Below, piece by piece: positions 1-7,232 of a DNA stretch of 33,928 bases (positions are counted from its first letter, which is position 1; every line of letters starts with the position of its first letter). A model generated the notes under the pieces. That model did not search any database. It saw only the letters and a program-made list of their open reading frames with translations, and had not been told where the DNA came from. Position numbers and translations under genes: made by a program. Origin of the DNA: Devosia insulae DS-56 (GTDB taxonomy: Bacteria; Pseudomonadota; Alphaproteobacteria; Rhizobiales; Devosiaceae); contig NZ_LAJE02000009.1 in assembly GCF_000970465.2 (NCBI RefSeq), forward strand, positions 1-33,928, in the 5' to 3' direction.

Positions 1-775
1 GGACGCGTGGTCTCTGATGCGGGGCAACGAGATCGGCTGGGGCAGCGCGGAAGTGCTGGCGAGCATCGGCCTCGCCGTGGCGCTGCTGCTCGGCTTCGTG
101 TTCTGGGTGCGCCGAGCCGCCGATCCGATCGTGCCGCCGCGGCTCTTCGCCGCCAAGGGCTTCGGCGCCGGGTTGATCACCGCCTTCTGCCTCTATGGGG
201 CGCTTTACGCCACGCTGTTCTTCATCACCCAGTTCCTGCAGGTGGCGCAGGGTTTTGGGGCGATGGAGGCCGGGTTGCGACTGCTCCCCTGGACGGCGAC
301 GCTGTTCTTCACGGCGCCAATTGCCGGGTCGCTGGTCAACCGCCTCGGCGAGCGGCGACTGGTCGTCACTGGCCTCGCGCTCAACACCATCGGGCTGGCC
401 TGGCTCGGCCTCACCGCCAGCGTCGGATTGTCGCTGGGCGAAATGGCTCCGGCATTGGTGCTGATGGGCGTGGGCGTCTCGATGGCCATGCCCTCGCTGC
501 AGAGCGGCATCATGCGAACGGTACGGCCGGCCGATATCGGCAAAGCGTCCGGGGCCTTTTCGATGAGCCAGTTCATCGGCGGCGCCTTCGGCGTGGCCAT
601 CACGGCGAGCGTGTTCTCGGCTTTCGGCAGTTACCAGGGCCCGGACGCCTTCACCGCCGGGTTCCAGGCGGTGATCGGTTGCGCTGCACTGTTTACCGCG
701 ATCGGCGCGATAGCCGCTTTCGGCCTGCGCGGCGGCGTCCAGCAGCCGGGAGCCCTGGCGAGCGAGCCGATCTAG
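1..775 (+). CDS. DHA2-type MFS drug exporter, C-terminal part (5' end outside window)
   Basis: The frame is open from the first complete codon (base 2), so the gene begins before the window; the first internal ATG at 17 is not a credible start because conserved family sequence (RGNEIGWGS) already surrounds it. The visible 257 residues match the second half of a 14-helix EmrB/QacA (DHA2) proton-driven exporter: hydrophobic helices, then the linker VPPRLF, a helix pair with FFITQFLQ, the family motif GLRLLPWTATLFFTAPIAG followed by a basic NRLGERR loop, and the late GKASGAF motif. The substrate cannot be told. It ends at 775 and converges with another MFS gene; the 10-bp hairpin at 796-822 lies between them. 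Confidence 0.9.
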   Translation, partial: DAWSLMRGNEIGWGSAEVLASIGLAVALLLGFVFWVRRAADPIVPPRLFAAKGFGAGLITAFCLYGALYATLFFITQFLQVAQGFGAMEAGLRLLPWTATLFFTAPIAGSLVNRLGERRLVVTGLALNTIGLAWLGLTASVGLSLGEMAPALVLMGVGVSMAMPSLQSGIMRTVRPADIGKASGAFSMSQFIGGAFGVAITASVFSAFGSYQGPDAFTAGFQAVIGCAALFTAIGAIAAFGLRGGVQQPGALASEPI

Positions 776-795
776 ACTCGGCTACGCGCTCCGGT

Positions 796-822
796 GCGGC
801 GCCTCGATCGGTGAGGCGCCGC
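796..822. terminator. Hairpin between convergent MFS genes
   Basis: A perfect 10-bp stem (GCGGCGCCTC / GAGGCGCCGC) with a 7-base loop sits 20 bases after the stop at 775, inside the 109-bp gap between two convergent genes. There is no U-run on either side, so it may be a bidirectional transcript-end stabiliser rather than a classical intrinsic terminator. Confidence 0.5.
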
Positions 823-884
823 CTCAACCAGGACAACAATGCCGATGAACGCCAGAAAGCCACCCTTGCCCTCCGCTCGCGTTC

Positions 885-2078
885 CTATGTTGTCCTGGGC
901 ACAGTGCCTTCGAGATGGCGGACGAGCAGGGCTGCGCCCAGGGCGACAACCGCAGAGGCAAGCATCACGAGCAGCAGGCCGGACCGGGCATTCCCAACCG
1001 TCAAAACCGCGCCCGCAAACGCTGCCATGAGGGAGGCCCCGGCGACGGTAGTCGCACCAGCGAGACCGGCGGCACTTCCCGTGTGGGTTGAGCGAACCGA
1101 AATCGCCCCGGCGCTGGCGCTCGGTTGCGTCAGGCCGTTCGACACGCCAACGAACAGGCAGGGCCCGAACAGGGCCAGGACATGACCGATGCCGGCGGCG
1201 TACAGGATGAGGCCGAACAGGAGACCGGCGCAGGCCACGACCCGTCCCGCAACCAAAATCGTGGTCACCGGCAACCTGCCGGCGAGCCGTCCGGCCAGAA
1301 AGCTGCCGGCCATGAAGCCGCCGGTGATCGAGCCCATGTAAAGGCCGAGGACTGCTGGCGACAGATCGAAGGCCCCGGCAGCCAGCGGAGCGCCAGCAAG
1401 GAAGGCATAGAACGCACCAACCGAGAAGGCCATGCAGACGCAATAGGCCCAGAAGAGCTTGGAGCCGAGAAGTTCAGGATAGGCCCGATACTGTTCCGCC
1501 ATGATGTTCGAAGGGGCACGGTTCGTTTCGGGCAGATTGGTCCAGCACAAGCTCAGAACCGCAGCGCCGAAGAGTGCCAGAGCGTAAAAACCAGCTCTCC
1601 AACCGAGCACCTGATCGAGGAGTCCGCCAACCGTTGGGCCGAGCATCGGCGCTATGGCCCAGGCCATGGCCAAATAGCCAAACCGACCTGCTGCCTCGTC
1701 CCTGCTGGTGGTGTCGCGGATCACCGCGAGCGACACCGCATAGGTTGGCGCGATCACGGCCTGGACCATTCGGCAGACGAGGAAGCTCCACGCGTCGGGC
1801 GCCACGGCGCAGCCGACCGTCGCCGCAATGAAAATCGTCAGTGCCCAGAGGATCACGGGGCGGCGACCGAACCGGTCGGAAAGGGGGCCAAGGGCCAGTT
1901 GAAGGCACGCCGACACCCCGGCGTAGGCCGCCAGCGAAAGGCCCATGATCCCATAATCCACGCCGAACTCGGCGGCCATGCCGGGGAGGGACGGCAGGAA
2001 GAAATTGATCGGAAGAATTGCAAGCGCCGACAGCAGGATCAGCGTGGACAAGCGAGGTCCGCGTAACGGATTTGGCAT
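885..2078 (-). CDS. Bcr/CflA-family MFS multidrug exporter
   Basis: 397 residues, 12 predicted membrane helices, the usual length of the DHA1 Bcr/CflA group that exports chloramphenicol/florfenicol, bicyclomycin and similar drugs. The short N-terminus leads into helix 1 ending in FLPSLPGMAAEF, then the MFS motif A loop GPLSDRFGRRPV after helix 2, a PTYAVSLAVIRD segment in helix 4, and the antiporter motif C-like run GPTVGGLLDQVLGWRAGF in helix 5. The start is the ATG at 2078, weakly preceded by AGG; no better start is upstream because a terminator-like hairpin ends 30 bases before it. Expression is probably controlled by the leader at 2108-2276 (see leader peptide and terminator entries). The exact drug is unknown; chloramphenicol-type drugs are an inference from the family and from the leader peptide end. 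Confidence 0.88.
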   Translation of the reverse strand: MPNPLRGPRLSTLILLSALAILPINFFLPSLPGMAAEFGVDYGIMGLSLAAYAGVSACLQLALGPLSDRFGRRPVILWALTIFIAATVGCAVAPDAWSFLVCRMVQAVIAPTYAVSLAVIRDTTSRDEAAGRFGYLAMAWAIAPMLGPTVGGLLDQVLGWRAGFYALALFGAAVLSLCWTNLPETNRAPSNIMAEQYRAYPELLGSKLFWAYCVCMAFSVGAFYAFLAGAPLAAGAFDLSPAVLGLYMGSITGGFMAGSFLAGRLAGRLPVTTILVAGRVVACAGLLFGLILYAAGIGHVLALFGPCLFVGVSNGLTQPSASAGAISVRSTHTGSAAGLAGATTVAGASLMAAFAGAVLTVGNARSGLLLVMLASAVVALGAALLVRHLEGTVPRTT

Positions 2079-2107
2079 GATGATGATCGCCTGGAGAGTG
2101 AGCGGGC

Positions 2108-2131
2108 AATAAAAAAGCCCCGCTAGGGGCT
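2108..2131 (-). terminator. Leader intrinsic terminator (attenuator) of the Bcr/CflA gene
   Basis: On the minus strand AGCCCC-TAGC-GGGGCT forms a perfect 6-bp stem followed at once by a run of six T (sharing the last stem base) and ATT, a textbook intrinsic terminator. It lies only 30 bases before the exporter ATG and 35 bases after the leader-peptide stop, so it would cut off transcription before the gene. A competing pairing is visible: minus-strand bases 2154-2145 can pair with the 3' arm 2115-2123 (nine pairs including one GU, one bulged A), which would prevent the terminator. Confidence 0.8.
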
Positions 2132-2165
2132 GAACTTACCGCGCACGGGTGCTTCCGCCTGGCAG

Positions 2166-2222
2166 CTACGCTGCCGTGCCCATGCGCCCACCTACTACAA
2201 CGAAGCCGTTTTCGATCTTCAT
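2166..2222 (-). CDS. Leader peptide MKIENGFVVVGGRMGTAA (18 aa)
   Basis: A complete 18-codon reading frame with ATG at 2222 and TAG at 2166, directly upstream of the intrinsic terminator of the MFS gene. No clear Shine-Dalgarno is seen; a promoter-like pair ends 8 bases before the ATG, so the transcript may be leaderless, as is known for the trp leader of Sinorhizobium. The last codons (GCACGG, 2179-2174) pair with CCGTGC at 2148-2143, and a second hairpin GGCAGC-GTA-GCTGCC spans the stop codon. A ribosome held at the Thr-Ala-Ala end would open these and release bases for the antiterminator. Chloramphenicol is known to stall ribosomes preferentially after nascent Ala, Ser or Thr, which fits this C-terminus. 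The role as leader is inference. Confidence 0.65.
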   Translation of the reverse strand: MKIENGFVVVGGRMGTAA

Positions 2223-2229
2223 GCGATGA

Positions 2230-2276
2230 TTGGTAGGGCCGCCCTTGCCTCTGGTCAACACATGCTTTGGCCAAAG
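2230..2276 (-). promoter_or_regulatory. Candidate promoter and palindrome before the leader peptide
   Basis: On the minus strand TTGACC (2258-2253), a 17-base spacer and TACCAA (2235-2230) resemble -35 and -10 boxes; the -35 is good (5/6), the -10 poor (3/6). The start of transcription would fall at or next to the leader ATG. Just upstream lies a perfect 12-bp palindrome CTTTGGCCAAAG (2265-2276), a possible regulator site. The rest of the 2079-2362 gap shows nothing else, and no obvious terminator follows the GH32 gene. Confidence 0.4.
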
Positions 2277-2362
2277 GGCGGACCATTGCCAAGCTGCGCC
2301 AACCTGGCGCTGGGCTGGGTCGGGACGGTCAGGTGCAGGGCCACAGCGGCCGATAATCAGGG

Positions 2363-4036
2363 CTACCGAACCGCCCGCCGCTCGGACACTGTGAACTGGG
2401 CGGCGGAGGTGACTTCCACACGATCCGGACCGATGTTGGAGTAGCTGCGCCGCGTGCCGCAGATGGCGCCGTTGTCGGCGAACACCTCGAGGATGCCGCG
2501 GTCGTAGATGACGCGGAGATCCGTTGCCGACCCGCACGTGGCCTCGTAGCGGATCTTGCCATCATCCTCAGCCAGTCGAACCGCAAGGCGATCGTCCGAC
2601 ACCGATAGCTCGAAGGAGAGAGCACCACCCTGCGTCGCGACGATCTTTGTGCCGTCGAGACTGCCGGTCAGGCGGAGCTCGAATGGGGCGTCCCGCAGCA
2701 GGACGCTCCCATCCGGCTCGCTATTGAGGAGAGATACCGGCCAAGCGCTATCCAGTTCGGCCACCGGTTGCATGACCAGCCGCCCGGAGCCATCGAGGCC
2801 GAGTTCGCGCGGCAGCGACATCTCGCCGGAGTAGGGCGAGCCAGGCGGCTTGCGGGATTGCCAGTTGAACAGCCAGGCGAAGGCGATCTGGCGGCCCTCG
2901 GCCTCGAAACTCTGCATGGCGTAAAAATCGGTGCCGAAGTCGAGGACCTGCAAGTCGTCGGCATCGGGGACGAAGCGATCGTTCCTGAAATCGCCGATGC
3001 GGGCGTACAACAGGTTATGACGGCCAGTCGCCGGTTCGGTGTAGCCGACAAAACCCATGACCATGACCCACTTGCCATTAAGCGGGAAGAAATCGGGGCA
3101 CTCGACCGCCCGGGCGCCGTTCTCCCGATAGTGCGCCGGGGCCCGATAGAGCGGGCCGAGATAGGTCCAGTCGCTGAGGCTGTCCGAACCATAGAGCAGC
3201 ACGGCGGGATCGCCGTGTATCGCTGCACCGAGCACCATGCGGTAGGCGCCCGCCGCCGCATCCCACCAGACTTTGGGGTCGCGGAAATCGTGCGCGACGC
3301 CCTGCCCGTCGGGACGGAGCGCAAGCACGGTGTCGGAGCTGCCGGCGCGCAGCACATCCCGCCCCGGCCGGACCAGCTTCTGCACCTCGCGATAACCCGC
3401 GAACAGGTCATAGGCCGGCAGGCGTTCGGTGTAAAAGAACATGCGGCTGCCGTCGCGGTCGGCAAAGGCCGAGCCGGAAAAGGCGCCGCCGCTGGCCCCG
3501 AGCCGCCAGAGGTTCTGCTCGGGGTGGAGGAACACCGGCAGGTGGGTCCAGTTGAACAGGTCGGTGCTGACGGCGTGGCCCCAGTGCATCGGGCCCCAGT
3601 CGGTGCCGGCAGGGTGAAACTGGTAGAACAGGTGCCAGGTGTCGCCGATCCTGCAGAGCCCGTTCGGGTCGTTCATCCACTGGCGGGGTGGCGAAAAGTG
3701 CATGATCGGCCGTGCCGGATCGGACCGCATCGCGGCCTCGATCTCAAGCTTGCTCCGCAGCGTCAGCCCGTCTTCGCTGAACTCCCAGAGGGTGATGCCG
3801 GTCTCGGTCACGGTGGCCGGATCGTAGCCATAGGCCCAGAGAATGGCCTCGGAGCTCTGACATTCGACGGCGACGCTGCCGGCCTCGCGGTGCTGGTAGC
3901 TGAAGAAGTCGACATAGCCGGGGAACGCCGGAACCTGCCAGAGCAGGGCCTCGCCCTGCACAATGCGGATCGCCCCCGGGCCGCGCGCCCAGAACTCGAG
4001 CCGGTAGCCGGCGGGAAGGGTGACGGGGGATTTCAA
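2363..4036 (-). CDS. GH32 beta-fructofuranosidase (cytoplasmic)
   Basis: 557 residues with all three GH32 signatures: WMNDPNG (120-126, nucleophile Asp123), FRDPKVWW (251-258, transition-state Asp253) and VECPDFF (311-317, acid/base Glu312), followed by the C-terminal beta-sandwich (about 420-557). About 105 extra residues precede the five-bladed propeller and look like an accessory beta domain. There is no signal peptide, so it should act in the cytoplasm. It most likely cleaves beta-linked fructose from a short fructoside such as inulobiose, given the GH91 gene directly upstream. The start is TTG at 4036, overlapping the GH91 stop (TTGA); no ATG occurs before residue 103. Last gene of the operon. 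Levanase or sucrose hydrolase activity is the alternative. Confidence 0.9.
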   Translation of the reverse strand: MKSPVTLPAGYRLEFWARGPGAIRIVQGEALLWQVPAFPGYVDFFSYQHREAGSVAVECQSSEAILWAYGYDPATVTETGITLWEFSEDGLTLRSKLEIEAAMRSDPARPIMHFSPPRQWMNDPNGLCRIGDTWHLFYQFHPAGTDWGPMHWGHAVSTDLFNWTHLPVFLHPEQNLWRLGASGGAFSGSAFADRDGSRMFFYTERLPAYDLFAGYREVQKLVRPGRDVLRAGSSDTVLALRPDGQGVAHDFRDPKVWWDAAAGAYRMVLGAAIHGDPAVLLYGSDSLSDWTYLGPLYRAPAHYRENGARAVECPDFFPLNGKWVMVMGFVGYTEPATGRHNLLYARIGDFRNDRFVPDADDLQVLDFGTDFYAMQSFEAEGRQIAFAWLFNWQSRKPPGSPYSGEMSLPRELGLDGSGRLVMQPVAELDSAWPVSLLNSEPDGSVLLRDAPFELRLTGSLDGTKIVATQGGALSFELSVSDDRLAVRLAEDDGKIRYEATCGSATDLRVIYDRGILEVFADNGAICGTRRSYSNIGPDRVEVTSAAQFTVSERRAVR

Positions 4037-5454
4037 TTGTCGACTCGAGGGCTGCTTTGCGCTCCGGCCCGCCCCGGTACCGGCGTGCCGCGAAAGGCAT
4101 TCACCGACCTATCGAGCAGCACCTGAGTGTCGCTGCCGGAATCAAGAATGGTGTTCCCGGTGGACCCCGGCTCGACCTGCACGGCGATCACCTCGAGGGC
4201 AGTGAGGTTCCTGGTTGAGAGGATGGCCTCGACCTGCGTCGCAAAGCAATCGCTGTTGGGTGCATCGTTCTCGGGCGCTCGCTCGGTCGTCGCCACGATG
4301 TGGTTGTTGGCGACATAGTTGCCGGTGCCTGAGACGATCCGGATGATCACGGGTTTCTCGTTGGCGGGCTTCAGGAACCGGGTATCGATCGAGGCCGAGA
4401 TATGGTTGGCGATGACCGAGTTGTTGTCGCCGCTCAAATGCAGCAGGCCGAACTGGTCATCCCGCCCATTGTCATACCGCGTCATCGGCGCCCAGGGCTC
4501 GTGATCGCGGAGGAAGTGATTGGAGGCAATCAGGTTCTCCGAGCAATTGCCGGAGAAGACCAGCATGCCGGGGTAGAAGGCGTGCAGCCGGTTGCCGGTA
4601 ATGGACGAGCGGACGACGCCCGAGAACGCGATGCTGCTGCGCCCGCGCGGGAAGACGTTGTTGCCGGAGACCAGCAGGCCACCAAAATTTTCGGCGTAGA
4701 TAGAGTGTCCGGCATAGCCGGCGCCGATCAGGTTGTTGGTGATCTTCGAGGCCTGCCCCATGCCCCTGAGCTCGATGCAGTTGCCGCATTCGGCGATGAA
4801 GTTGTTGTCGATGGTGGAGGCGTCGGCCTGGTACGACACGACGCCGTGCTCGAGGTAGACGAGGCCCATGCCGGTGATGCGAAACGAGTCGTTGGCACTG
4901 GCGATGTGAATGCCGGTCTTGCCGTTTCGGTAGGAATTCTCCGCGTCGCCGTTCGAGGCGTCGGTGAAATGCAGGCCATCGATGCAGAAATCGGCAAACT
5001 CGACCGAGCTGATGCGAGGATTGCCAGCACGCTGCACCAGGAACGCCGCAGCGGCGGCGCCGTCGCCGGCTGGCCCGACGAGATCGACGAGGATGCGGCT
5101 GCCGCCGGGCCAGATTTCGTGCCACTGCTCGAGCTCACGCCTCGGCGTATTGAAGCGAATGCTCGACGAGGTGAAGCCGTGCCCCGATCCGACGATGCGC
5201 AGGAAGCTGATGTCGATGCGGACCTGGGTGCGCAGGCGGAAATCGCCGGGCGGGATGTAGATGACGGCGCCGGGCTTGCCGCCGTCGTTGACATCGGGCG
5301 CCGCCTGCCGCCGCTTGATGTCGGCAATGATGCTGTTGATCACCGCCCCGATGTCTTCGTGCGGATTGCCGGCGGGCCACTCGGTCACGCTGTAGATGTT
5401 AGCGCTCGGCCCGTCATGGCCCCTGCTGAGCTGGTCGAGTTCGATGCTTGCCAT
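4033..5454 (-). CDS. GH91 inulin fructotransferase / difructose anhydride hydrolase
   Basis: 473 residues, a right-handed parallel beta-helix. I recognise it by long stretches typical of GH91: GGKPGAVIYIPPGDFRLRTQ, SGHGFTSSSIRFN, WPGGSRILVDL, FCIDGLHFT, NGKTGIHIASANDSFR, FIAECGNCIELRG, GHSIYAENFGGLLVS and NTILDSGSDTQVL. GH91 enzymes either turn inulin into difructose anhydride (DFA III or DFA I) or hydrolyse DFA III to inulobiose. An Asp-Glu pair 11 residues apart (Asp211, Glu222) fits the spacing of the catalytic pair described for the family. It starts with MASIELDQ and has no signal peptide, and it lies between ABC permeases and a cytoplasmic GH32, which favours an intracellular DFA hydrolase over a secreted inulin-cleaving enzyme. 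That choice is inference. It begins 4 bases after the permease stop. Confidence 0.88.
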   Translation of the reverse strand: MASIELDQLSRGHDGPSANIYSVTEWPAGNPHEDIGAVINSIIADIKRRQAAPDVNDGGKPGAVIYIPPGDFRLRTQVRIDISFLRIVGSGHGFTSSSIRFNTPRRELEQWHEIWPGGSRILVDLVGPAGDGAAAAAFLVQRAGNPRISSVEFADFCIDGLHFTDASNGDAENSYRNGKTGIHIASANDSFRITGMGLVYLEHGVVSYQADASTIDNNFIAECGNCIELRGMGQASKITNNLIGAGYAGHSIYAENFGGLLVSGNNVFPRGRSSIAFSGVVRSSITGNRLHAFYPGMLVFSGNCSENLIASNHFLRDHEPWAPMTRYDNGRDDQFGLLHLSGDNNSVIANHISASIDTRFLKPANEKPVIIRIVSGTGNYVANNHIVATTERAPENDAPNSDCFATQVEAILSTRNLTALEVIAVQVEPGSTGNTILDSGSDTQVLLDRSVNAFRGTPVPGRAGAQSSPRVDN

Positions 5455-5458
5455 GGGA

Positions 5459-6295
5459 CTAGCCTTTCACGGCGCCGAAGGTCAGCCCGCCGACAATCTG
5501 CTTTTGCAGGAGGAGGGTGACGAGGATGACGGGGAGCGAATAGAGGACGGCGGCGGCGGTCATCGGGCCCCAGGCGAGGCCATAGACGGAGTTGAACTCC
5601 GCGATGACGATCGGCGCCGTCTTGCTGCTCTCGGAGGTCAGCAGCAGGGCGTAGAGAAACTCGTTCCAGCTGGCGATGAAACTGAACAGCGCGGTGATGG
5701 CGATGCCGCTCGGCATCACCGGCAGGACGATGTGCCAGAAGGCCCCGAAGCGGGTGCAGCCATCCACCCGGGCCGCTTCCTCCAGCTCCTTCGGCACGCC
5801 TTCGAAGAACGCCGCCATCAGCAGCATGGCGAGGGGAACGGCGGTGGAAGTGTGGGCGAGGACCAGACCAATGGTGGTGTCCAGCAAGCCCAGCGTCTTC
5901 ATGATCTGGAACAGCGGTACGCCCAGCGACACCGCCGGCACCATGCGGGTGATCAGCGCAAACAGCATGAACAGCATGGTGAGCCGCCGGCGATAGAGCG
6001 CCGAGACATAGGCGGCGGGAACCGCGATCACGAGCGACAGCAGCGTCGTCAGAACCGCGACGATGGCGGAGTTCAGGAACGCTTCCGGCAGCCCGACGGT
6101 CCCGATGACGCTGGTGAAATTCTCGAGGGACAGCCGCTGCGGGAAGAAAGAGGGCGGGATCTGCTGGACGTCGACCGCCGGCTTCAGCGCCGTCGAGACG
6201 AGGTAGAGGTATGGTAGCGCATAGGACAGCACCAGCAGCAGCGCCACCGCATGGATGATGACCTTGCCGAGATCGTAGGGGGCGCGATCAGACAC
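5459..6295 (-). CDS. Carbohydrate ABC transporter permease (MalG type)
   Basis: 278 residues, six membrane helices, with the EAA loop EGVPKELEEAARVDGCTRFG that docks on the ATPase, and the C-terminal end typical of MalG/CUT1 subunits (LQKQIVGGLTFGAVKG). The start is taken as GTG at 6295, which has GGAGAG six bases upstream and overlaps the preceding permease stop by 8 bp (GTGTCTGA); an ATG at 6325 would give a 38-bp overlap without a good ribosome site. It forms the membrane channel with the gene before it. No ATPase gene occurs in this cluster. Confidence 0.92.
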   Translation of the reverse strand: MSDRAPYDLGKVIIHAVALLLVLSYALPYLYLVSTALKPAVDVQQIPPSFFPQRLSLENFTSVIGTVGLPEAFLNSAIVAVLTTLLSLVIAVPAAYVSALYRRRLTMLFMLFALITRMVPAVSLGVPLFQIMKTLGLLDTTIGLVLAHTSTAVPLAMLLMAAFFEGVPKELEEAARVDGCTRFGAFWHIVLPVMPSGIAITALFSFIASWNEFLYALLLTSESSKTAPIVIAEFNSVYGLAWGPMTAAAVLYSLPVILVTLLLQKQIVGGLTFGAVKG

Positions 6296-7166
6296 GGTCG
6301 GCTCTCCAGATCTTCCAGTAGGCAAGGCCGGCGATACCGATCATCACCAGCAGAAACAGCGTCGCGGTGGCCGAGGCCTGGCCGAGATCGCCATAGCGCA
6401 CCATGCGCTGGTAGATGTTCATCGACAGCACTTCGCTCTGCTGGCGCGGCCCGCCCTGGGTCTGGATCCAGATCAGGTCGAAGGTCTTGAGGGCGTCGAT
6501 GCCGCGGACCACCACAACCACCGCCAGCACCGGGCGCAGCATCGGCAGGGTGATGTACCAGAACCGGTTGATGGCGTTGGTGCCGTCGATCCGCGCCGCC
6601 TCGAGCACGTCGCGCGGGATGTTCATCAGGCCGGCATAGCTGACCAGCGCGACGAACGAGGTGGTCAGCCAGATATCGGCGGCCGCCACCGAGTAGATGA
6701 CGATGTCGGTGTCGGACAGCCACTTGATGGCGCCGGGATCGGGGATGATGCCGAGCGCGGCGAGCCCATAGTTGAGGATGCCGATATTGCCGACGAGCAG
6801 AAACCGCCACAAGAGGCCCGCGACGATCGGCGAAATCATCAGCGGCAGCGCGAAGATGGTGCGGTGCCAATGCGAATGCCTGGCGATCGCGGCAAACAGC
6901 AGCGCCGCGCCGAGGCCGAACACCAGCTCGAAGAACAACGCGAATACCGAGTACTTGAGCGTCCGCACGGCGGACTCAAGAATACGCTTCGACGTGAGTG
7001 CTTCGACATAGTTCGCCAGCCCGACAAAGACGCGGCTCGCCGGATCGATCAGTTTGACGTCGAAGAACGAATTGTAGACCAGCAGCGCCACGGGGTAGAC
7101 CACGAGGAGCCCCAGGAACAGCATGGCCGGCATCAGCATAAGCAGCACGAACCTGCGTTCGGTCAT
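6288..7166 (-). CDS. Carbohydrate ABC transporter permease (MalF/UgpA type)
   Basis: 292 residues, six membrane helices, starting MTERRFVLLMLMPAMLFL with a long first helix and a periplasmic loop (about 30-70), and the EAA motif NIPRDVLEAARIDGTNAI near residue 190. It is the CUT1-type partner of the permease that follows. It is preceded by a strong hairpin at 7188-7217, which probably sets its level below that of the binding protein. The ATG at 7166 has GGGAGG just upstream (7170-7175). Confidence 0.92.
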   Translation of the reverse strand: MTERRFVLLMLMPAMLFLGLLVVYPVALLVYNSFFDVKLIDPASRVFVGLANYVEALTSKRILESAVRTLKYSVFALFFELVFGLGAALLFAAIARHSHWHRTIFALPLMISPIVAGLLWRFLLVGNIGILNYGLAALGIIPDPGAIKWLSDTDIVIYSVAAADIWLTTSFVALVSYAGLMNIPRDVLEAARIDGTNAINRFWYITLPMLRPVLAVVVVVRGIDALKTFDLIWIQTQGGPRQQSEVLSMNIYQRMVRYGDLGQASATATLFLLVMIGIAGLAYWKIWRADRV

Positions 7167-7187
7167 GCTCCCTCCCGTTGATCAACT

Positions 7188-7217
7188 GGGACCAAGGCGG
7201 ATCGCCGCCTCGGTCCC
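7188..7217. promoter_or_regulatory. Intercistronic hairpin between binding protein and permease
   Basis: Stem GGGACC/GGTCCC with an inner AGGCGG/CCGCCT stem, in the 66-bp gap after the binding-protein stop. Such hairpins in ABC operons usually protect the binding-protein mRNA and reduce read-through to the permeases. No U-run is present. Confidence 0.55.
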
Positions 7218-7232
7218 GCAAGCTGCTGGAGT

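Noticed and set aside
2363-4036. GH32 read as GH43 or GH68 (levansucrase)
   Set aside because: The WMNDPNG, FRDP and ECP triad in order is specific to GH32, and the GH68 pattern is absent.
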